Of a stretch of DNA of 64,000 nt, positions 38,126 to 47,473 are shown piece by piece. The translations under genes and the position numbers were made by a program. Below the pieces are notes generated by a model that saw nothing but the letters and a program-made list of their open reading frames with translations, was not told where the DNA came from and searched no databases. The stretch covers positions 1 to 64,000 of the forward strand of contig JAUQPD010000016.1 of NCBI GenBank assembly GCA_030550555.1. Reading direction: 5' to 3'. Source of the stretch: Thermodesulfobacteriota bacterium (GTDB taxonomy: Bacteria > Desulfobacterota > Thermodesulfobacteria > Thermodesulfobacteriales > Thermodesulfobacteriaceae). Positions within the stretch are counted from its first letter, which is position 1. Every line of letters begins with the position of its first letter.

Positions 38126-39825
38126 TTAATCTTCTCTCCCCACCTAACAGGAAAACTCACTCCCCCAAGAGGAACATAGATCCTCTCAAACCCTTCAGCC
38201 TGAAGAATTCTCGCAACTTCATAGGCTCTACGAGAGGAGTTACAAATGAGAATTATGTCTTTATCTTGAGGTATTTCTTGGAGGTGGTGTCTAAATTCTT
38301 GATAGAGGATGTGTTTTACATTTTTGTAAGTTTTCAGGTTAAATTCAGCTTCCTTTGGATGCCTAAGATCAAGGACAAGAGTATTTTCATCCCCCCTTTT
38401 AAGTCTTGATAGTACCTCTTCCCAAGAGATGGATCTAAAGAGCCCTTTAATGAGGTTATCTGCAACATGGGCAGTATCATGGATAGGATCAAGGGCAGAA
38501 TTAAAGGGTGGGGCGTAGGCTAATTCAAGCTGTAGGAGGTCTTCAACAAGGGGTTTGTGGGGAAGTATACTTGATATGGCATGGAGTCTTGCGAGAGTTC
38601 CATCTGTAAGAGGACCTACTGCCTGGAAACCAAGAACCCTTGTGGTCTCCCTATCAAAGATAAGGGCATAGTAGGCATATTTAGCATCGGGATAAAAGTG
38701 AGACCTCTCAGTTTGGTTGTTTAGGGCATAATCTGCTTTAAAACCCTCCTGCTTAGCCTGAGATAGGGTTAGGCCCACACCACCTATTGAGAGCTCAAAA
38801 CATTTCAAGATAAAAGCTCCCACTGTGCCTTTAAATACTGCAGGATATCCAGCTATATTAGATCCGATAACTCGCCCTTGTCTATTTGCAAGAGATCCCA
38901 TGGGCATGACTACCTTTTTCCCTGTAATTAGGTGAGGTATTTCAATGCAGTCTCCTCCAGCATAGATGTCGGGATCAGAGGTCTGAAGGCGGTCATTGAC
39001 AATTATGCCACCTGTGGTTGGAGATACAAGTATGCCAGCCTTTCTCGCAAGTTCCGAATTGGGAATCACACCAACTGCCACAATCACTAAATCAGCCTCA
39101 ATAAATTCATTCTCAGTTTGAACCCCTCTCACCCTTCCTTCTTTACCTACTATCTCTTTAATCCTTGCATTGAGTAAAAGGTTAACTCCCTTTTGCTTAA
39201 GATGCCTCTCTACAATCCTTGCCATAAAGGGATCCAGATTCCTTGGCAAAATTTGGGGAAAATACTCAAGAAGGGTTACATCAAGTTCCCAAAGATCTCT
39301 AAAGGCTTCTGTCATTTCAAGTCCAATAAGTCCAGCCCCAATAACCGCAACCTTCTCCACTTCCCCTCTTGCAATCCTCTCCTTAATCTCTATAGCCCCT
39401 TTAAAGCTCGAAATAGTATAAACGCCATCCAAGTCTTCACCTGGCACATTAAGCCTTCTTGGAAGAGATCCAGTGGCAATTACCAATTTGTCATAGGGAA
39501 TTTCTTCAGTTTTCCCTGTCTCTAAATAACGCACCTTGACAGTCTTTCTGGTTCTGTCAATCTCTTCTGCAAGCGTTTTGATAAGCACTTTCAGCCCTTT
39601 GGCATTTTCAAAAAACCGTTCATCTCTTACTACATGATAGGAGGTTTCTCTTAAGGCATTTTCATTGGGAACATCTCCTGATATGAAGTAGGGGATTCCA
39701 CAGGCACCATAGGAGATAACCTCGTCCTTGTCTATAAGTATTACCTCCGCCTTTGGATTTAGTCTCTTTATTCTACAGCCTGCCTTTGCCCCACAGGCAT
39801 TTGCTCCAATAACTACGACCTGCAT
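38122..39825 (-). CDS. CoA-disulfide/persulfide reductase with rhodanese domain (Npsr-like)
   Basis: About 567 residues. FAD/NAD(P)H domains: VVVIGANACGAKAGCRI, the active-site Cys in SYGACGIPYFISGD, VIGAGLIGLEM, IYAGGDCIEI. From about 455 a rhodanese domain with the active loop ICNSSRRAYEVAR. Such fusions reduce CoA-polysulfides or persulfides with NADH, central to sulfur reduction or disproportionation. The ATG at 39825 is preferred over the track's GTG at 39837 because GGAGG lies five bases before it. Confidence 0.9.
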   Translation of the reverse strand: MQVVVIGANACGAKAGCRIKRLNPKAEVILIDKDEVISYGACGIPYFISGDVPNENALRETSYHVVRDERFFENAKGLKVLIKTLAEEIDRTRKTVKVRYLETGKTEEIPYDKLVIATGSLPRRLNVPGEDLDGVYTISSFKGAIEIKERIARGEVEKVAVIGAGLIGLEMTEAFRDLWELDVTLLEYFPQILPRNLDPFMARIVERHLKQKGVNLLLNARIKEIVGKEGRVRGVQTENEFIEADLVIVAVGVIPNSELARKAGILVSPTTGGIIVNDRLQTSDPDIYAGGDCIEIPHLITGKKVVMPMGSLANRQGRVIGSNIAGYPAVFKGTVGAFILKCFELSIGGVGLTLSQAKQEGFKADYALNNQTERSHFYPDAKYAYYALIFDRETTRVLGFQAVGPLTDGTLARLHAISSILPHKPLVEDLLQLELAYAPPFNSALDPIHDTAHVADNLIKGLFRSISWEEVLSRLKRGDENTLVLDLRHPKEAEFNLKTYKNVKHILYQEFRHHLQEIPQDKDIILICNSSRRAYEVARILQAEGFERIYVPLGGVSFPVRWGEKIK

Positions 39826-39852
39826 CTCCCCCTCCACAAAGGATTATCTCAA

Positions 39853-39858
39853 ATTTTA
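39853..39858 (-). promoter_or_regulatory. Candidate -10 of the persulfide reductase operon
   Basis: TAAAAT on the minus strand, 28 bases before the ATG, lying at the edge of the tandem repeats listed next. Confidence 0.4.
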
Positions 39859-39876
39859 CCACAAATTTACCACAAA
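39855..39876. repeat. Perfect tandem 11-base repeats at the persulfide reductase promoter
   Basis: TTTACCACAAA occurs twice end to end (39855-39865 and 39866-39876). Eleven bases is one helical turn, so a protein could bind both copies on the same face. Position overlaps and lies just upstream of the -10, as for a repressor or activator. Confidence 0.55.
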
Positions 39877-39928
39877 ATGACCTGTTCACCAGAAAAAAGA
39901 GACCTGTTAAAAACTTTAGGAGAATATG

Positions 39929-39956
39929 AAAAAACCCCTGGGTATTTCCCAGGGGT
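39929..39956 (-). terminator. Rho-independent terminator after the rhodanese gene
   Basis: Perfect eight-pair stem CCCCTGGG/CCCAGGGG with a five-base loop, followed on the minus strand by TTTTTT. It ends the periplasmic rhodanese transcript before the persulfide reductase promoter. Confidence 0.9.
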
Positions 39957-40000
39957 AAGTAATTTTATTAGAATATTAAATTTTTTTAAACTAAATTTCT

Positions 40001-40477
40001 TTATTCAAAGACGACTACACCGAGGCTTCTTCCGACCTCTCTTGCCATCTCAGCTATGCCACCTCTAAACTGAAAGGCCTGTTCAAATCCTATAGCTCTC
40101 AAGGCTACAGTCACTGCAGCAGCTCTATCTCCAGTGTGGCACACTACGATAATCTTACGATCCTTTGGAAGTTTAGCAAGGTTTTCAGGTTTAAATAGCT
40201 TATCCATGGGGATCTCCAATTTATCTTTCCAAGTAATACCCACTATGGCCATTTCTTGGGGAGTCCTAACATCAAGGATGACAAAAGGCTCTTTTTTCTT
40301 TATCATTTCGATTAATTGATTAGTTGTAACTTGACAGGGTCTTTTAGCTATCATCTCAGGAGTCATCATGGAAAACATCATATCAAATCGTTTAGCAAGC
40401 TCCTTGTCATAAGAGAGGGCATTTCCACCAAGTCCAAATAAAACCAGTATCAAAGTAAGAACCAATCTTTTAAACAT
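40001..40477 (-). CDS. Periplasmic rhodanese-like sulfurtransferase
   Basis: 158 residues: signal peptide (LVLTLILVLFGLGGNALS), then one rhodanese domain with FVILDVRTPQEMA and the active loop VVCHTGDRAAA. The Cys nucleophile is present, so sulfane-sulfur transfer is likely. The neighbour on the left is the persulfide reductase, hinting at periplasm-to-cytoplasm sulfur traffic. Confidence 0.9.
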   Translation of the reverse strand: MFKRLVLTLILVLFGLGGNALSYDKELAKRFDMMFSMMTPEMIAKRPCQVTTNQLIEMIKKKEPFVILDVRTPQEMAIVGITWKDKLEIPMDKLFKPENLAKLPKDRKIIVVCHTGDRAAAVTVALRAIGFEQAFQFRGGIAEMAREVGRSLGVVVFE

Positions 40478-40556
40478 GGCCCACCTCCTCCTAAAATTTA
40501 TTCTTATATACTACAAATTAATGCAGAATTACCTAATTTAAAGGGAGGTTAGACCT

Positions 40557-41933
40557 TTAGCGTTCGATGATGTCTTTTCTAAAGGAGAAGTCTACTTCTA
40601 AGGGATAATTTCCAGTGAAGCAGGCAAGGCAGACCTTATCTCGTAGATCTCCTACTGAATCAAGAAGACCATCGAGACTTAGATAATAAAGAGTGTCAAT
40701 GTCCAGAAATTTGCGGATTTCTTCCACAGAATGTTTTGAAGCAATGAGTTCAGAGGCCTTTGGAAAGTCAATACCAAAGAAGCAGGGAAATTTGAGAGGA
40801 GGACAGGATATAAGAAAGTGTATTTTTTTTGCTCCAGCAAGTTTGATGCTCTTTATGCGATTTTTACTTGTTGTTCCCCTTACAAGGGAGTCATCAATAA
40901 CGATTACTTCCTTTCCTCTTATAACTTCTTTAACAGGATTAAGTTTCATCCTCACAGAGAGATCGCGCAGTCTCTCAGAGGGCTCAATAAAGGTCCTACC
41001 TACATAGTGATTTCTAATTACACCAAACTCAAGAGGAAGCCCACTTGCTTTGGCATAGCCAAGAGCGGAATAGGTCCCCGAATCAGGAAAGGGCATTACT
41101 AAATCTGCTTCAAGGGGACACTCCTTATACAGATTAATTCCTAAATTTTTACGTACTATATAGACATTTTTTTGAAATATCAGACTGTCTGGTCTTGCAA
41201 AATAGATAAATTCAAAGATACAATGACTGAGAGGTTGGGGAGTTTCTCTAAAGGGGTAGTAACTTTTAGGGCCGTTTTCATTAATGAGTAAAATTTCTCC
41301 TGGTTCAACGTCTCTCAAATATTCTGCACCGAGAAGATCAAATGCACAGGTTTCAGAGGCAACAACATAGCCTCCATTTAACATCCCCAGAGCAAGGGGC
41401 CTAAATCCCCAGGGGTCTCTAAAAGCAACAAGGATGTCATCATATAGAAGAAGAACAGAATAGGCTCCTTTTATTCTCTGCATCGTATGGGCTATAGCAT
41501 CAACTAGACCAATCTTCAAATTCTTTACAATCAAATGAACGATAACTTCACTGTCAAGGGTAGTTTGAAAGATATGGCCCTCTTCTTCTAGGTCACAGCG
41601 AAGTCTATAGGCATTAATCAAATTTCCGTTATGGGCAAGTGCGAGCGTTTTTCCTGCATGCTTTACACAGAAGGGCTGAACATTCTGAAGAACTGAAGAT
41701 CCTGTGGTAGAATATCGAACATGTCCTATACCAATCTCACCTGGTAACTCCTGAAGAACTTTTTCATTGAAGACCTCACTAACAAGCCCCAAGTTTTTAT
41801 ATTCTCTGATTTTTTTTCCATCAAATACCGCAATGCCTGCGCCTTCTTGTCCACGATGTTGTAGTGAGTAGAGCCCAAAGTAGAGGTATTTAGAGGCCTC
41901 TTCAACTCCGTAGATGCCTACAATCCCGCACAT
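40557..41933 (-). CDS. purF: Amidophosphoribosyltransferase (purine biosynthesis)
   Basis: 458 residues. N-terminal nucleophile Cys2 (MCGIVGIYG), Ntn glutaminase signatures RGQEGAGIAV and GHVRYSTTG, PRTase motif VIVIDDSLVRGTTS. C-terminal cysteines (KVCLACFTG) match the Fe-S type found in Bacillus and thermophiles. Performs the first step of purine synthesis. Starts 12 bases after tldD. Confidence 0.96.
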   Translation of the reverse strand: MCGIVGIYGVEEASKYLYFGLYSLQHRGQEGAGIAVFDGKKIREYKNLGLVSEVFNEKVLQELPGEIGIGHVRYSTTGSSVLQNVQPFCVKHAGKTLALAHNGNLINAYRLRCDLEEEGHIFQTTLDSEVIVHLIVKNLKIGLVDAIAHTMQRIKGAYSVLLLYDDILVAFRDPWGFRPLALGMLNGGYVVASETCAFDLLGAEYLRDVEPGEILLINENGPKSYYPFRETPQPLSHCIFEFIYFARPDSLIFQKNVYIVRKNLGINLYKECPLEADLVMPFPDSGTYSALGYAKASGLPLEFGVIRNHYVGRTFIEPSERLRDLSVRMKLNPVKEVIRGKEVIVIDDSLVRGTTSKNRIKSIKLAGAKKIHFLISCPPLKFPCFFGIDFPKASELIASKHSVEEIRKFLDIDTLYYLSLDGLLDSVGDLRDKVCLACFTGNYPLEVDFSFRKDIIER

Positions 41934-41944
41934 AGGGCTCCCTT

Positions 41945-43258
41945 CTATAGAGTGCCACCAACAGTGATTTCAGGGATACGAAGAGTAGGTTGGCCATCAG
42001 AAACAGGAACTCCCTGTCCATCTTTGCCACAGGTTCCAGGATCAAAATGGAGATCATTTGCAACCATATCAATAATTTCAAGAACCTTCGGTCCATTTCC
42101 TACAAGAGTGGCACCCTTTACGGGATAGGCAACTTCACCATTTTCAATATAATATCCCTCTCTTACCTCAAATACAAAGTCTCCGGTAAGAGGATTCACC
42201 TCTCCTCCTCCCATTTTCCTAACAAGGAGCCCCCGGTCAATTGATTTGATGATATCCTCTGCTCTGTGAGGGCCAGGAGCAATAAAGGTATTACTCATAC
42301 GAGGAATGGGAAGATGACGAAAACTTTCCCTTCTACCATGGCCATTTGGCTCTCTGCCAAATTTGAGGGCAGAATAGCGGTCGTAGAGAAAATCTTTTAA
42401 GATCCCTCTTTCAATAAGGATGGTCCTCTTTGCAGGCGTTCCCTCATCATCAATTTCATAAGATCCATAGAGATTTGGCAGAGTAGGATCATCAATCACC
42501 GTGATTAGAGGGCTTGCAACCTGCTCTCCAAGTCTGCCAGAATAGACAGAAAGGCCCTCTTCTGCGTGATCTGCTTCAAGACCATGTCCCACTGCTTCGT
42601 GAATCATAGTCCCTCCAGCTTCCCCTGAGAGTACGACTGGCATCACCCCAGCAGGAGCCCTTTTAGCAGAGAGCATAATCAAAGCAAGGTTGCCTGCCCT
42701 TTCTGCAACTGAAAAAAACTCCGGATCCTGCTCAAGAACCTCCTCTAAACTCAAAGGATAAGCCCTAACCTCATAGCCTCTCTCAAGCTTTCCACTATCC
42801 TCTGCAACAACAACTACAACAGCCCGAAAGTACCTCTTTCTTAGAGTCCCTAAAAATCCCTCTGAATTTCCAATCAAAACCTCACTCACACTCTGACTGA
42901 GTGTGAGCTGATAGTGCTTTATCTTAGGAGAATTTGGAAGTCTTTTCTTTAACTCCTCAAGGGTTCTTAGAAAGGGATCTGGAGGGATCAAAAAAGATCC
43001 TCCCTTTTTTCGAAGCTCACTAATCCATGAGAGGGTCTTCTTTAACACTTCCTCTTTGAGAAAGCTACTTGCTTTCTCTTTTAAAAGGGTTTCCATGTTT
43101 TCAGAACTTGAATAAACGATATTCTTTAGATCCTTTGTGATTTCTCTCACAGAGACACCAAAATCTAACCCAGTTGAAAGCTCCTCAATGCCCCTTGGCT
43201 CAAGCCTAACTCTTAAAAAACTTTTGTGCTCAACGAAGACATCCGAGTAGAGGTCCAT
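41945..43258 (-). CDS. tldD: TldD-type metalloprotease
   Basis: 437 residues with the zinc motif HEAVGHGLEADHAEEGLS (HExxxH) and the TldD signature GSYEIDDEGTPAKRTILIERGILKDFLYDRYSA. TldD works as a heterodimer with PmbA/TldE in peptide maturation (microcin- and CcdA-like substrates); no pmbA/tldE gene is in the window. Between purF and the sugar kinase gene. Confidence 0.93.
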   Translation of the reverse strand: MDLYSDVFVEHKSFLRVRLEPRGIEELSTGLDFGVSVREITKDLKNIVYSSSENMETLLKEKASSFLKEEVLKKTLSWISELRKKGGSFLIPPDPFLRTLEELKKRLPNSPKIKHYQLTLSQSVSEVLIGNSEGFLGTLRKRYFRAVVVVVAEDSGKLERGYEVRAYPLSLEEVLEQDPEFFSVAERAGNLALIMLSAKRAPAGVMPVVLSGEAGGTMIHEAVGHGLEADHAEEGLSVYSGRLGEQVASPLITVIDDPTLPNLYGSYEIDDEGTPAKRTILIERGILKDFLYDRYSALKFGREPNGHGRRESFRHLPIPRMSNTFIAPGPHRAEDIIKSIDRGLLVRKMGGGEVNPLTGDFVFEVREGYYIENGEVAYPVKGATLVGNGPKVLEIIDMVANDLHFDPGTCGKDGQGVPVSDGQPTLRIPEITVGGTL

Positions 43259-43265
43259 ATTTTGT

Positions 43266-44240
43266 TTATTTTAATCTCTTTAAAAATTTTTTAAACTCTT
43301 CCTTAGAGAGGATGCCACCTCTTCCATAGGCTCTAAGGCTGAGACCTGCGGAAAAGAGAGCAAGTTCAAGAGAGGCTTCCAAACTTAATCCTAAGGAAAA
43401 ACCTGCAAGGACTCCTGCATTGAAATAGTCACCAGCACCTGTATTGTCAACTATTTCTTTTACTGGAAAGACAGAACTCCTATGGACCTCTCGTCGCATC
43501 ACCCCTAAAGCACCATGCTGTCCCCTTTTTACAAATAGGTATCTAACCCTTAGGTCTAAAACACCATCTACTGTAAGACCTGCTTTTCTCAGTTCAGCTT
43601 CTGTTATAAAAAGTAAAAGAGCTTTCTGAAGAAAGGGGATGAGGAAATCTTTACCTAAGTCTGAGTAAATCTCCCCTGGATCAAGGGAGAAAGGGTATTC
43701 AAGTTGTTCTACAAGGGCCTGATGAAAGGATCTTCCCTCAGGACTTGCAAGAGAGCTTAGATGATAAAATCCAGGAGGCAGACTCCTTAGATTTAGCTCA
43801 AGAAGAATTGTCTCTGAGGTCCCAGGACTTACAATGATTGTTCTGTCCTTGCTGTGGTCAAGTAAGATAATGGCTAAGCTCGTTTGTCCACCTTTTCTTA
43901 TGAAAGTTGTGTCAACACCCTCTTGAGAGAGTTCTTTCAAAATCCTCTCACCAAATTGGTCCTCTCCAACTGCTCCCACAAACCCTGTTTGAAATCCCCA
44001 GGTGCTGAGAGCATATATTGTATTCGCAGAAGAGCCTCCTCCACACTGATATATAAGCTCTGCCTCTTTCTCAAGGACCTTCAGAAGTTCAAGAAAAATA
44101 GGTCTTTCAAAGACATATTCCTTTCCTGGTTCAAAAGAGAAACCTAAAAAGGAGAACTCTCTCAGATCTCTAACTCTGTAAAATATATCCCAGTTGAGAG
44201 CACCAGAACCAAAGATTTTTTTTCTCTTTAGGGTAAACAT
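43266..44240 (-). CDS. PfkB/ribokinase-family sugar kinase
   Basis: 324 residues with the family signatures GGGSSANTIYALSTWGFQTGFVGAVGEDQFG and DNTGAGDYFNAGVLAGFSLG (catalytic Asp). Phosphorylates a sugar or nucleoside; substrate unknown. The ORF track start at 44276 adds MSILVLRCKFLK; ATG 44240 gives a more typical MFTLKRKKIFGSGALNWD start, though neither has a clear ribosome site. Confidence 0.88.
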   Translation of the reverse strand: MFTLKRKKIFGSGALNWDIFYRVRDLREFSFLGFSFEPGKEYVFERPIFLELLKVLEKEAELIYQCGGGSSANTIYALSTWGFQTGFVGAVGEDQFGERILKELSQEGVDTTFIRKGGQTSLAIILLDHSKDRTIIVSPGTSETILLELNLRSLPPGFYHLSSLASPEGRSFHQALVEQLEYPFSLDPGEIYSDLGKDFLIPFLQKALLLFITEAELRKAGLTVDGVLDLRVRYLFVKRGQHGALGVMRREVHRSSVFPVKEIVDNTGAGDYFNAGVLAGFSLGLSLEASLELALFSAGLSLRAYGRGGILSKEEFKKFLKRLK

Positions 44241-44300
44241 CTTCAAAAATTTACACCGCAAGACTAAGATAGACAACTATTTATTACAATTAGATAGTTA

Positions 44301-44332
44301 TAGTTTTTTATTAGTTATAAACTAAAAAACTA
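44301..44332. promoter_or_regulatory. Inverted repeat upstream of the cytochrome c peroxidase promoter
   Basis: Perfect ten-base arms TAGTTTTTTA / TAAAAAACTA around a 12-base centre. It lies within a set of six TAGTT/AACTA words between 44275 and 44332, about 35 bases before the -35 of the peroxidase gene. Confidence 0.45.
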
Positions 44333-44366
44333 AAAATATCTGATTTATTTTTATTTTTTTCTTAGC

Positions 44367-44394
44367 TTGACATTTTTTAAACAGATGTTAAAAT
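44367..44394 (+). promoter_or_regulatory. Promoter of cytochrome c peroxidase gene
   Basis: Perfect TTGACA, 16 bases, TAAAAT; leader of about 40 bases ending in AAAGGAGGTGGTGCT before ATG. Confidence 0.7.
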
Positions 44395-44439
44395 TCGATA
44401 AAAATTCTTAAAAAAATAAAATACAAAGGAGGTGGTGCT

Positions 44440-45501
44440 ATGCTAAGAAGGGTTGCGAAATGGGCGGTTTTGCCTGTTGGTGTGGCGGTAGCTGTTAGTT
44501 ATCTTAATGCGAGAACTCCTGATGATGAGCTTTTAAGAAGAGCAAGGGCACTTTTTAGTCCAATCCCGGAGAAACTTGAGGTTATACCCTACAAGGATGT
44601 AAAGCTAACCAAAGAACTCGTCGAGCTTGGGAAATATCTCTATTTTGATCCAAGGCTTTCTGCTTCACATCTGATAAGCTGTAATACCTGTCATAATGTA
44701 ATGCTTGGAGGGACAGACAATGTAGAGACCTCTATTGGACATGGCTGGCAGAAGGGGCCAAGGAATGCTCCTACAGTTTTTAATGCAGTGTTTCACACTG
44801 CCCAGTTCTGGGATGGCCGTGCGAAAGATTTGATGGAGCAGGCAAAAGGTCCTATACAGGCTTCAGTAGAGATGAATAATACTCCTGAGAGGGTAATTGC
44901 TACTTTGAAGAGTATACCTCAATATGTAGAAATGTTTAAGAAGGCCTTTCCAAATGAAAAAGATCCTATTACCTTTGACAATGTAGCAAAGGCAATTGAG
45001 GCCTTTGAGGCAACTCTTATTACGCCAAATTCTCGCTTTGACAAATTCTTAAAAGGAGATACAAAAGCACTTACCAAAGAAGAGAAAGAAGGACTAAGGC
45101 TTTTTATGGACAAAGGCTGTGCATCCTGTCATAGTGGAATTACCCTTGGGGGAAACATGTATGCTCCCTTCGGAGTTGCCCAAAAACCTGATCCAGATCT
45201 CCTTGCTGGAGATAGAGGAAGATATGAAGTTACCAAAAGCCCAAGTGATGATTATGTATTTAAATCACCCTCTCTCAGGAATGTAGAGCTAACCTATCCC
45301 TACTTCCACTCAGGTAAAGTCTGGGACTTGGAAGATGCAGTTGCCATAATGGGATCTCTACAGTTTGGAATTAAGCTTACCGATGATGAGGTCAAAAAGA
45401 TTACAGCTTTTCTAAAAACACTAACAGGTGAGAGACCCAAAATTGAAATGCCTTTACTTCCACCAAGTACTAACAAGACTCCCAAACCAATCGTCAAATA
45501 G
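44440..45501 (+). CDS. Di-haem cytochrome c peroxidase
   Basis: 353 residues with an N-terminal export/anchor helix (WAVLPVGVAVAVSYL) and two c-type haem sites: C81NTCH85 and C227ASCH231. Family motifs GPRNAPTVFNAVFHTAQFWDGRAKDLMEQAKGPI and KSPSLRNVELTYPYFHSGKVWDLEDAV are intact. Reduces H2O2 with cytochrome c electrons in the periplasm. Transcribed alone with a strong promoter and ribosome site, consistent with an inducible stress gene. Confidence 0.95.
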   Translation: MLRRVAKWAVLPVGVAVAVSYLNARTPDDELLRRARALFSPIPEKLEVIPYKDVKLTKELVELGKYLYFDPRLSASHLISCNTCHNVMLGGTDNVETSIGHGWQKGPRNAPTVFNAVFHTAQFWDGRAKDLMEQAKGPIQASVEMNNTPERVIATLKSIPQYVEMFKKAFPNEKDPITFDNVAKAIEAFEATLITPNSRFDKFLKGDTKALTKEEKEGLRLFMDKGCASCHSGITLGGNMYAPFGVAQKPDPDLLAGDRGRYEVTKSPSDDYVFKSPSLRNVELTYPYFHSGKVWDLEDAVAIMGSLQFGIKLTDDEVKKITAFLKTLTGERPKIEMPLLPPSTNKTPKPIVK

Positions 45502-45511
45502 GGTCTAATTG

Positions 45512-45537
45512 CAGGTGGGACCTAAGAGTCCCACCTG
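45512..45537. terminator. Perfect hairpin between convergent genes
   Basis: CAGGTGGGAC / CTAAGA / GTCCCACCTG, ten base pairs, between the peroxidase stop and the TRAP permease stop. It lacks a T-run on either side, so it may act bidirectionally or protect 3' ends. Confidence 0.55.
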
Positions 45538-45542
45538 TTCCT

Positions 45543-47468
45543 CTATAAAGAGGTCTGCTTCTTAGAAAAGTAAAAGCCAATCACAAGAAAGATGACAAGG
45601 GCAGAAAGGGCATAAATAGGCTTAGGAATCATCATCAAGATACCGAGGAAAAGGAGTAGGGTTCTCCAGACAATATTCAGCCTGACATTGAAATGCCCCA
45701 GAACTCCAGCTTCAATAGCAAACATAGCTATACTTCCACCAATCAAGGCAAGAGCTATCTCTAAGAGGTTTCCCTTCATTAAATAGGCAGGATAGAAGAC
45801 AAAGAGGAAAGGAAGTATGTATCCACCAATACCAAGTTTCATAGAATAGATGGCACTTTTTAACCAGTTTGCTCCTGCAATTGCAGAGGTAGTAAAAACA
45901 GTGATACAGACTGGAGGGGTTATACCTGATTTAATGGCAAAGTAGAAAATGAATAGGTGAACCGCAATAGGATCAAATCCCATCGTTTTCAAAGCTCCTC
46001 CCAGCACCGCAGCTCCAATAATATAGGCAGCAGTTGTAGTCATGCCCATACCAAGAATTATGGCGGTAAGCATTCCCGCAGTCAGGGCAAGATATTTGTT
46101 AAATCCTGAAAGTTCAAGAATGAACTCTGAGATCTTTACTCCAAAGCCAGTCAAGGAGATAAGAGCAACTATAATTTGCACGCAGGCCATCATCACCATG
46201 AGCCAAGCAAGCGTTCTGGCAATACCGTCATAAAAGCCATCATAAATCTTTTTTAGTCTCTCAGAGAGGGAGCCTATGGTGAAAGACCCCTCAAATAGCA
46301 AAAAGAGTGCTATTGCAACAATCACCGCCCAGATGGCACAGAGTTGAGGAGGGAGCATGAGAAAAAGCATTACTACAAGAGTACCTATTGGAAGAATAAA
46401 TCTGGCCATGGTCTTGAATTGAAGGATTTCTGAAAGAGTAGGAGTTAGTTCCTTGGGAATCGGTGCCATCTTCTTTCTCTTTGCTTCAAGCCAAACTCCT
46501 ACAGAAATTCCAACAAAATAGATAATTGCAGGTATAAGGGCAGCAATCATTATTTTCACATAGGGTATACCTAAGAACTCAGCCATGACAAATACACCAG
46601 CACCCATGACTGGAGGCATAATCTGACCGCCAGATGAGGCAGCTGCCTCTACCGCAGAGGCAAATTCTTTTGAAAAGCCAGTCCTCTTCATCAGAGGTAT
46701 TGTAAAGGCACCAGTTGTTGCTGCGTTAGCAACAGAGGATCCACTCAGCATCCCAAAAAGTGAACTTGAGGCAACAGCAACGTGTCCTGATCCCCCTGTG
46801 ATCCTACCTCCAAAATAGAGGGAAAGCTTAATTATGGTATCTCCCACTCCCGTCGTAAATAGAATAGGCCCAAGTAAGATAAAGGGTGCAATAATTCTAC
46901 TCGTAAGATCTGTGAGCATGCCCCAGATGCCCTCAGTCATTAGGTAAAGCTGATAGAGAATATCGGTCATTGAAAATCCAGGATGACCAAATCTCCCAGG
47001 GATCTTATACCCAAAAAGAGCATAAACTATAAAAAGTCCCACTAAAACTGCGATGATGATTCCAACACTTCTTCTTGTTGCTTCAAGAAGAACTAAAATA
47101 AGGATGGCTCCGAGGAGAAGATGCTGTGTTTCAAACATACCAGGGTTCATCACAATAGATTCCCAGTTTACTATGACGTAAAGGCACGAAAAAACCCCTG
47201 CTCCACAAAGAAGTAGGTCAAAAAGAGCAGGTGAAGACTCGGTGCCAAGGAAGAGAAACTTCATAAGAGGACCTGATTTTCTCTTGAGAAGAAGCTTCAT
47301 AGAAATAGGATAGAGGAGATACACAATAATTAAGGCAAAGATCAAAGCAATTCCGCCTTGAAGAAGAGGATGAAGAGGCCTAAAAATTGAAGTGTAGAAA
47401 ATAAAGCCAACCCAGAATAGGACAACTACTCCGATCAGATATTTCCAAATTCCCTCAGGCCTTCTCAT
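45543..47468 (-). CDS. TRAP transporter fused permease (TAXI type)
   Basis: 641 residues and about 17 hydrophobic helices. The N-terminal part matches the small Q subunit, the rest the large M subunit: SGSSVANAATTGAFTIPLMKRTGF, AAASSGGQIMPPVMGAGVF, GMGMTTTAAYIIGAAV. Na+-driven uptake of a dicarboxylate or similar organic anion using the binding protein encoded upstream. Confidence 0.94.
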   Translation of the reverse strand: MRRPEGIWKYLIGVVVLFWVGFIFYTSIFRPLHPLLQGGIALIFALIIVYLLYPISMKLLLKRKSGPLMKFLFLGTESSPALFDLLLCGAGVFSCLYVIVNWESIVMNPGMFETQHLLLGAILILVLLEATRRSVGIIIAVLVGLFIVYALFGYKIPGRFGHPGFSMTDILYQLYLMTEGIWGMLTDLTSRIIAPFILLGPILFTTGVGDTIIKLSLYFGGRITGGSGHVAVASSSLFGMLSGSSVANAATTGAFTIPLMKRTGFSKEFASAVEAAASSGGQIMPPVMGAGVFVMAEFLGIPYVKIMIAALIPAIIYFVGISVGVWLEAKRKKMAPIPKELTPTLSEILQFKTMARFILPIGTLVVMLFLMLPPQLCAIWAVIVAIALFLLFEGSFTIGSLSERLKKIYDGFYDGIARTLAWLMVMMACVQIIVALISLTGFGVKISEFILELSGFNKYLALTAGMLTAIILGMGMTTTAAYIIGAAVLGGALKTMGFDPIAVHLFIFYFAIKSGITPPVCITVFTTSAIAGANWLKSAIYSMKLGIGGYILPFLFVFYPAYLMKGNLLEIALALIGGSIAMFAIEAGVLGHFNVRLNIVWRTLLLFLGILMMIPKPIYALSALVIFLVIGFYFSKKQTSL

Positions 47469-47473
47469 AGATC

